17,835 bases of DNA from an uncultured cyanobacterium (GTDB lineage Bacteria; Cyanobacteriota; Cyanobacteriia; Cyanobacteriales; Geitlerinemataceae), in the NCBI GenBank assembly GCA_937121005.1, contig CAKZKB010000553.1:1-17835 (forward strand), read 5' to 3'. Below the pieces are notes generated by a model that ran no database searches, was not told the DNA's origin, and worked only from the letters and a program-made list of their open reading frames with translations. How positions within the stretch are numbered: the first letter of the stretch is position 1; each line of letters starts with the position of its first letter. Below are positions 12,852 to 17,835 of this stretch, piece after piece. A program made the translations under genes and the position numbers.

Positions 12852-14456
12852 TTACTCCCCAACCCGAGGGGGTTCGTTCATGCGTTTCATAATTTCCTCA
12901 AGTTGTTTGGGGCGCAGTTTGATAAACCGTCCGATCTTCTCTTCGTCGTCAGCCAAACTTTGCTCGAGTTCGGGGTGTTTCGCCGCCGCACTCGGGCTAA
13001 ATTCGGGCATCATATCGAGTTCCCCTTCAAGGATTTCGACGCGAGTAGAAGACGGTTTTGTCTCTGTTTCAGGGGATGTGGGGGCGGGTGTTTCTTCTTC
13101 GGGAATGGAAGGTTCGGGTGTGGGAGTCTCCTCGATCGCCGCTTCGGGTTCGGGAATAACTTCCGGTTCCGGTGTAGGGACGATCGCCTTCTCTTCAGTG
13201 GGGGTGTTCGCTGTTTCCGGTTCGCTTTCGATCGCTTCTATCGGTGCGGGAAGCACTTTTTCTTCCACTTCGGGTTCGGCCTCTTCCACGATTTCGGGAA
13301 GGGTTTCTTTAGGCGTAAGTGGTTTAATCGCTTCTTTTTCTTCGACTTCCGATGTCACTTCCGGTTCCGATGTTACTTCTGGAATGGGTTCGGGTGTCAC
13401 TTCCGCTTCCGGCGCGACTTCGGGTTCGGGTTCCGGTTCCGGTTCTGGAGTGGGTTCGGGTGCAACTTCCGGTTCCGGTTCCGGTGTCACTTCGGGTTCC
13501 GGTTCTGGAGTGGGTTCGGGTGTGACTTCCGCTTCCGGTTCGGGGACAGAATAACCCGGAATGACGATCGCCTTCGCCACCTCTAAATCGATTTCGCCGC
13601 GCACCAATTTCGCCAGGGTATCGTCGCCGTCCCGATCGTAGTCGATCGCCCGCGCGGTGGTATTGAAAGCATTTTTAATCGGGTTGCCCAACTCATCGAG
13701 AAACTCGAGTTTCACCCAGTTCGTACCGGGTTTGAATCCTTTTAAATAGAGGGGTTCCCAGCGATCGAGGATGAAACTTTCGCCGTCGATCGTACAGCGA
13801 ATGCGCCAGTCGAGAATCTCGTCTTCGTCCGACTCTTGGGCCACCGGATGTAACGGGGCGTTGGTGAGGTAAAAATCGAGTAAAATCGGTTCGGCTCCGT
13901 AAGCGCCCTTGGGTCGGCTGTAGGTGAGTAAAGGCAACTCCGGCTCGGGCGCGTCGCCTTCGGTGGGGGTGAAGACATTAAATATAACGCGATCGTAAGC
14001 CCCGTAATTCTTGAAACTTTCGTGCCAAGGGCGCGACGCAAACACGCGCAAGGTGTGGGTTCCGGGAGATAAATTCTCTAGAACGACGGGCTCGCTGGTA
14101 TCGTACACCGCCCGATAGGGTTCGTTATCCAAAATCAAATGCAGGTGCGGCCCCATGGCCAAATTTTCATCCTTAAATATAGGATAGTCGCGCACTTGCA
14201 GGCGCACCTTTACCGTCGTATCCTCGATCGTCTCTCCCGATCGCGGCCGCAAAATCTTCACCTGGGGGCTGTACCCCTCCAGTTCCCGCCCCAACTGTAC
14301 CAGCATCCGGGGCGGCGAAGCCTCGACGATCGTCGGTGGGGGCGCACTCGCTTCCGGGGCGGGGGTTTCGGAAACGGCGCGATCGCTACACGCAACCAGT
14401 CCCCACGCCAGTAGCAGGGCTAGCAAGGTTCCGACCCAATTGCGCCACCGTCTCAT
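12852..14456 (-). CDS. Proline/glutamate-repeat lipoprotein, function unknown
   Basis: From ATG 14456 the protein is 534 residues. A lipoprotein signal comes first (MRRWRNWVGTLLALLLAWGLVAC, lipidated Cys 23) and a short Pro/Ala linker follows. The next roughly 260 residues are globular, including G-P-H-L-H-L-I-L-D-N-E-P-Y and S-P-G-T-H-T-L-R-V-F-A-S-R-P-W-H-E-S, which look like beta-sandwich strands. Then about 190 residues are dominated by P-E-P and P-E-V-T repeats, ending in a charged helix (IGRFIKLRPKQLEEIMKRM). The Pro/Glu part resembles a stiff spacer that could span the periplasm or wall. The frame open from 14564 is upstream of the signal and not used. It is divergent from psaA across about 400 bases. 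The first half looks like a conserved cyanobacterial protein of unknown role, but I cannot name a family. Confidence 0.78.
   Translation of the reverse strand: MRRWRNWVGTLLALLLAWGLVACSDRAVSETPAPEASAPPPTIVEASPPRMLVQLGRELEGYSPQVKILRPRSGETIEDTTVKVRLQVRDYPIFKDENLAMGPHLHLILDNEPYRAVYDTSEPVVLENLSPGTHTLRVFASRPWHESFKNYGAYDRVIFNVFTPTEGDAPEPELPLLTYSRPKGAYGAEPILLDFYLTNAPLHPVAQESDEDEILDWRIRCTIDGESFILDRWEPLYLKGFKPGTNWVKLEFLDELGNPIKNAFNTTARAIDYDRDGDDTLAKLVRGEIDLEVAKAIVIPGYSVPEPEAEVTPEPTPEPEPEVTPEPEPEVAPEPTPEPEPEPEPEVAPEAEVTPEPIPEVTSEPEVTSEVEEKEAIKPLTPKETLPEIVEEAEPEVEEKVLPAPIEAIESEPETANTPTEEKAIVPTPEPEVIPEPEAAIEETPTPEPSIPEEETPAPTSPETETKPSSTRVEILEGELDMMPEFSPSAAAKHPELEQSLADDEEKIGRFIKLRPKQLEEIMKRMNEPPRVGE
13439..13533. 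repeat. 60-bp-period tandem repeat inside the PE-rich gene
   Basis: GGTTCTGGAGTGGGTTCGGG begins at both 13441 and 13501, and the following bases keep matching with a few substitutions. This is one duplicated 20-codon block on top of the shorter six-base Pro-Glu periodicity. It marks recent expansion of the repeat tract. Confidence 0.75.
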
Positions 14457-14656
14457 AAATACTGTCTCTCCCACGATCGTCGCTTCTCCCGTCACTATAG
14501 CCCAAAACGTGCCGCACCAACTCCATCGCCCAGGTTTCTGGCGCGATCGACTATAGATTTTCATCTATGTATCGTTTTGTAAAAAAACATGACAGAGTGC
14601 TTGACTTTTCGCAAAACGCGATCGTTCGCAACTTACAAAAAAATCCTTCGATCCAT

Positions 14657-14685
14657 TTGAATTATGGGCGCGATCGACTTATAAT
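14657..14685 (+). promoter_or_regulatory. Sigma-70-type promoter of psaAB
   Basis: TTGAAT (14657-14662), a 17-base spacer, and a perfect TATAAT (14680-14685). Transcription would begin near 14692, giving a leader of about 170 bases. An ACTTACAAAA half-site at 14631-14640, about 20 bases upstream of the -35, resembles one half of the HLR1 (RpaB) element known at photosystem I genes, but the second half is not convincing. Confidence 0.7.
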
Positions 14686-14701
14686 CACCTACATACGCTT
14701 T

Positions 14702-14721
14702 CGGTCTCTAGGTCGAGACCG
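14702..14721 (+). promoter_or_regulatory. Leader hairpin in psaAB 5' UTR
   Basis: CGGTCTC (14702-14708) pairs perfectly with GAGACCG (14715-14721) around TAGGTC. It would sit about ten bases from the 5' end of the mRNA if the start is near 14692. There is no U-tract after it, so it is not a terminator; an RNA-stability or leader-control role is possible. Confidence 0.55.
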
Positions 14722-14862
14722 TAGAGTTCTCAGCGAACTGTCAGTTGCCAAAACGTCACAAAACTTAACAAACTCGCAACACGAACTTTATGCCGTCGAA
14801 ACCGACAAGATCGAAAGCACATCGTTACTCATTCCCTTCAACTCGACGAGAGGAGAGTCGCA

Positions 14863-17130
14863 ATGACGATTAGCCCTCCAGAGCGAGAGGCGAAAGCCAA
14901 GGTATCGGTCGATAAAGACCCGGTTCCCACCTCATTTGAAAAATGGGGCAAACCCGGACACTTTAACCGTTCCTTGGCGAAAGGCCCCCAAACCACAACC
15001 TGGATTTGGAACCTGCACGCCGACGCTCATGACTTTGACAGTCAAACAAGCAACTTAGAAGACGTATCGCGCAAAATCTTTAGCGCGCACTTCGGACACC
15101 TTGCAGTCATCTTTATCTGGCTGAGCGGAGCCTACTTTCACGGCGCTCGCTTCTCCAATTACACCGCCTGGTTAGCCGATCCCACCACCATCAAACCCAG
15201 CGCCCAAGTGGTCTGGCCGATCGTCGGCCAAGAAATCCTCAACGGCGACGTGGGGGGTGGCTTCCATGGCATCCAAATCACCTCCGGCCTGTTCCAACTG
15301 TGGCGGGCATCCGGCTTCACCAACGAGTTCCAACTCCTGTGCACCGCCATCGGTGGCTTGGTGATGGCCGGTTTGATGCTGTTCGCCGGCTGGTTCCACT
15401 ATCACAAAAAGGCTCCCAAACTGGAATGGTTCCAGAATGTGGAGTCGATGATGAACCACCACCTGGCCGGACTGCTCGGACTCGGCTCCTTGGGTTGGGC
15501 CGGACACCAGATCCACGTTTCTTTGCCCATCAACAAACTGCTGGACTCGGGCGTAGCCGCCAAAGACATCCCGCTACCCCACGAGTTTATCCTCAACCCC
15601 AGCTTGATGAGCGATCTCTATCCGAGCGTGGACTGGGGCTTCTTTAAAGGAGTCATGCCCTTCTTCACCCTCAACTGGGGTGTTTACAGCGACTTTTTGA
15701 CCTTCAAAGGCGGGCTGAACCCGGTGACGGGCGGCTTGTGGTTGAGCGACACGGCCCACCACCACGTGGCGATCGCCGTGCTGTTCATCATCGCCGGTCA
15801 TATGTATCGCACCAACTGGGGCATCGGCCACAGCATGAAAGAGATCCTCGAAGCCCACAAAGGCCCCTTCACTGGAGAAGGTCACAAAGGGCTCTACGAG
15901 ATCCTCACCACCTCCTGGCACGCCCAACTGGCCATTAACCTGGCCCTGATGGGATCCTTGAGCATCATCGTGGCCCACCATATGTACTCGATGCCTCCGT
16001 ATCCGTACATCGCCACCGACTATCCCACCCAGCTATCGCTGTTCACCCACCATATGTGGATTGGCGGCTTCCTGATCGTGGGTGCGGGGGCGCACGGAGC
16101 CATCTTTATGGTGCGCGACTACGATCCGGCCAAAAACGTTAATAACCTGCTCGATCGCGTCATTCGCCACCGCGACGCGATTATCTCCCACTTGAACTGG
16201 GTGTGCATTTTCTTGGGCTTCCACAGCTTCGGGCTGTACGTCCACAACGACACCATGCGGGCCTTCGGTCGCCCGCAAGATATGTTCTCCGATACGGGGA
16301 TCCAACTGCGGCCGATCTTCGCCCAGTGGGTGCAGCACCTGCACGAACTGGCTCCTGGCAACACCGCCCCCAACGCGGGCGAAATCGTTAGCCATGCCTT
16401 CGGTGGCGGCGTAGTCGCCGTCGGCGGCAAAGTGGCCATGATGCCCATTACCCTCGGCACTGCCGACTTCCTGGTGCATCACATCCACGCCTTCACCATT
16501 CACGTCACCGTACTGATCCTGCTCAAAGGGGTACTGTTCGCCCGCAACTCCCGTCTGATTCCAGACAAGAGCGAGTTGGGCTTCCGCTTCCCCTGCGACG
16601 GCCCCGGCCGCGGCGGCACCTGCCAAGTCTCCGGTTGGGATCACGTCTTCTTGGGTCTGTTCTGGATGTACAACTCCTTGTCGATCGTCATCTTCCACTT
16701 CAGTTGGAAAATGCAGTCCGACGTATGGGGCACCGTATCGCCAGACGGCTCGATCGTGCACATCACCAATGGCAACTTTGCCCAGTCGGCCATCACCATT
16801 AACGGCTGGCTGCGTGACTTCCTGTGGGCGCAAGCCTCCCAGGTGATCACCTCCTACGGTTCGGCCCTGTCGGCCTACGGTTTAATGTTCCTAGCCGGTC
16901 ACTTCGTGTTCGCCTTCAGCCTCATGTTCCTGTTTAGCGGACGGGGCTACTGGCAAGAACTGATCGAATCGATCGTTTGGGCGCATAATAAACTCAAGGT
17001 GGCTCCCGCCATTCAACCTCGGGCGTTGAGCATCATCCAAGGCCGCGCCGTCGGTGTCGCTCACTACCTGTTGGGCGGTATCGTCACCACCTGGGCATTC
17101 TTCCTGGCCCGAATTATCTCTGTTGGATGA
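14863..17130 (+). CDS. psaA: Photosystem I P700 chlorophyll a apoprotein A1
   Basis: PsaA is one half of the photosystem I reaction-centre heterodimer in the thylakoid membrane. It binds P700, the primary acceptors, many antenna chlorophylls and, with PsaB, the F-X iron-sulphur cluster. All 755 residues are present. F-P-C-D-G-P-G-R-G-G-T-C has Cys 578 and Cys 587, the F-X ligands, and His 680 in F-L-A-G-H-F-V-F-A-F is the P700 ligand; these positions agree with the known cyanobacterial numbering. Eleven hydrophobic helices and the many His antenna ligands follow the family pattern. AGGAG at 14851-14855, just upstream of ATG 14863, fixes the start. psaB follows after 24 bases. Base composition is GC-richer than the surrounding accessory genes, as expected for strong codon selection. 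Confidence 0.99.
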   Translation: MTISPPEREAKAKVSVDKDPVPTSFEKWGKPGHFNRSLAKGPQTTTWIWNLHADAHDFDSQTSNLEDVSRKIFSAHFGHLAVIFIWLSGAYFHGARFSNYTAWLADPTTIKPSAQVVWPIVGQEILNGDVGGGFHGIQITSGLFQLWRASGFTNEFQLLCTAIGGLVMAGLMLFAGWFHYHKKAPKLEWFQNVESMMNHHLAGLLGLGSLGWAGHQIHVSLPINKLLDSGVAAKDIPLPHEFILNPSLMSDLYPSVDWGFFKGVMPFFTLNWGVYSDFLTFKGGLNPVTGGLWLSDTAHHHVAIAVLFIIAGHMYRTNWGIGHSMKEILEAHKGPFTGEGHKGLYEILTTSWHAQLAINLALMGSLSIIVAHHMYSMPPYPYIATDYPTQLSLFTHHMWIGGFLIVGAGAHGAIFMVRDYDPAKNVNNLLDRVIRHRDAIISHLNWVCIFLGFHSFGLYVHNDTMRAFGRPQDMFSDTGIQLRPIFAQWVQHLHELAPGNTAPNAGEIVSHAFGGGVVAVGGKVAMMPITLGTADFLVHHIHAFTIHVTVLILLKGVLFARNSRLIPDKSELGFRFPCDGPGRGGTCQVSGWDHVFLGLFWMYNSLSIVIFHFSWKMQSDVWGTVSPDGSIVHITNGNFAQSAITINGWLRDFLWAQASQVITSYGSALSAYGLMFLAGHFVFAFSLMFLFSGRGYWQELIESIVWAHNKLKVAPAIQPRALSIIQGRAVGVAHYLLGGIVTTWAFFLARIISVG

Positions 17131-17154
17131 GCCAAAGCGATTAGTTAAGAACTC

Positions 17155-17835
17155 ATGGCAACCAAATTCCCAAAATTTAGCCAGGCCTTGGCATCAGATC
17201 CGACCACCCGTCGGATCTGGTACGGGATTGCCACAGCCCACGACTTTGAAAGTCACGATGGCATGACCGAGGAAAATCTGTATCAAAAGATTTTCGCCTC
17301 CCACTTCGGTCACATCGCCATCATCTTCTTGTGGACTTCTGGCAACCTGTTCCACGTGGCCTGGCAAGGCAACTTCGAGCAGTGGGTCACCGACCCCCTC
17401 AACATCCGTCCCATCGCCCACGCGATTTGGGATCCCCAATTCGGACAGCCCGCCGTCGATGCGTTTACGCAAGCGGGCGCGTCCAGCCCGGTGAACATTG
17501 CCTATTCCGGCGTGTATCACTGGTGGTACACCATCGGTATGCGGACCAACGGCGACCTGTATCAAGGATCGATTTTCTTGCTGCTGCTAGCCGCCGTGAT
17601 GCTGTTTGCCGGATGGCTGCACCTGCAACCGAAATACCGTCCGTCCCTGTCTTGGTTTAAGAATGCCGAGTCCCGGATGAACCACCACTTGGCTGGTTTG
17701 TTCGGCGTGTCCTCTCTGGCTTGGACGGGTCACTTGGTTCACGTCGCCATTCCCGAATCTCGGGGCGTGCACGTGGGTTGGGATAACTTCCTATCCATGC
17801 CGCCGCACCCGGCCGGGTTAAAGCCCTTCTTTACG
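17155..17835 (+). CDS. psaB: Photosystem I P700 chlorophyll a apoprotein A2, 5' part
   Basis: The first 227 codons of psaB (family length about 735-745) run to the right edge. It opens MATKFPKFSQALASDPTTRR, then I-A-T-A-H-D-F-E-S-H-D, I-F-A-S-H-F-G-H-I-A-I-I-F-L-W-T-S-G-N-L-F-H-V-A-W-Q-G-N-F and M-N-H-H-L-A-G-L-F-G-V, all classic PsaB. No frameshift is seen. It is 24 bases downstream of psaA and must share its transcript. The spacer has no strong Shine-Dalgarno (only TTAAGAA), so translation may partly depend on psaA. The F-X cysteines and the P700 histidine lie beyond the window. Confidence 0.98.
   Translation, partial: MATKFPKFSQALASDPTTRRIWYGIATAHDFESHDGMTEENLYQKIFASHFGHIAIIFLWTSGNLFHVAWQGNFEQWVTDPLNIRPIAHAIWDPQFGQPAVDAFTQAGASSPVNIAYSGVYHWWYTIGMRTNGDLYQGSIFLLLLAAVMLFAGWLHLQPKYRPSLSWFKNAESRMNHHLAGLFGVSSLAWTGHLVHVAIPESRGVHVGWDNFLSMPPHPAGLKPFFT

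Larger units (their letters stand above)
14457..14862. other. Intergenic control region of psaA and the divergent lipoprotein gene
   Basis: This 406-base gap holds no credible gene. The plus frame open from 14567 is low-complexity leader. It contains the psaA promoter, leader hairpin and ribosome binding site listed separately. No promoter for the minus-strand lipoprotein gene stood out. Confidence 0.8.

Noticed and set aside
12814..13554. Long plus-strand frame rich in Ser/Gly/Thr, 246 codons
   Set aside because: It is the antisense of the Pro/Glu repeat tract; the repetitive Gly-Ser composition is the complement of Pro-Glu codons. The minus-strand reading has a lipoprotein signal and a globular domain.
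12903..13586. Second plus-strand frame, Phe/Arg/Gly-rich, 227 codons
   Set aside because: Another antisense shadow of the same repeats with an implausible composition.
16033..16833. Minus-strand frame of 266 codons inside psaA
   Set aside because: Antisense to highly conserved psaA; long antisense frames are common in GC-rich biased genes and this one has no ribosome binding site or family resemblance.
1..17835. tRNA, rRNA, CRISPR arrays, transposase genes and riboswitches
   Set aside because: None recognised by reading either strand; short structured RNAs cannot be excluded by eye.

Overview
The window comes from a cyanobacterium, probably a filamentous one. It carries psaA and the start of psaB, a plastoquinone-type UbiA prenyltransferase, the Calvin-cycle class II aldolase, a PEP-CTERM protein, three Uma2-family (DUF820) genes and many copies of the HIP1 octamer GCGATCGC. 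It also carries the short tandem and palindromic repeats typical of Oscillatoriales-like genomes. The genus cannot be fixed from the sequence alone.

Layout, left to right. Positions 1-150 encode, on the minus strand, a piece of a malectin-like protein fused to a mutL gene that has lost its ATPase half (to 1058). A repeat-bearing spacer follows, then an RDD membrane protein (minus) whose start codon abuts a heptamer array. Next come a leader with more small repeats and the aldolase gene with a good terminator. From about 3300 to 5990 lies an accessory stretch: two Uma2 genes, two copies of a structured repeat flanking the second of them, and an AT-rich, HIP1-free Mrr-like nuclease gene. From 5999 to 8169 is a probable copper-handling module: a 57-codon secreted ORF, a DUF411 lipoprotein and a Tat-exported multicopper oxidase. 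The module and a convergent small gene are bracketed by a 14-bp direct repeat. A decayed DNA methyltransferase fragment (8530-8733), a second RDD protein and a third Uma2 gene follow.

The right half is more conserved in character: ubiA (minus) divergent from a PEP-CTERM protein, hisIE (minus) with a compound microsatellite at its start, a PE-repeat lipoprotein (minus), then psaA-psaB with a readable promoter and a hairpin in the leader. PsaA/PsaB (photosystem I core), UbiA (plastoquinone), FbaA (carbon fixation) and HisIE (histidine) are housekeeping. The DUF411/oxidase pair probably acts on periplasmic copper. The Mrr-like gene, Uma2 genes and methyltransferase remnant look like gene-flux debris.

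Nothing here amounts to a clearly new system. The best leads are the bracketed copper module, the malectin/mutL junction, the methyltransferase relic and the tandem arrays placed directly against start codons.
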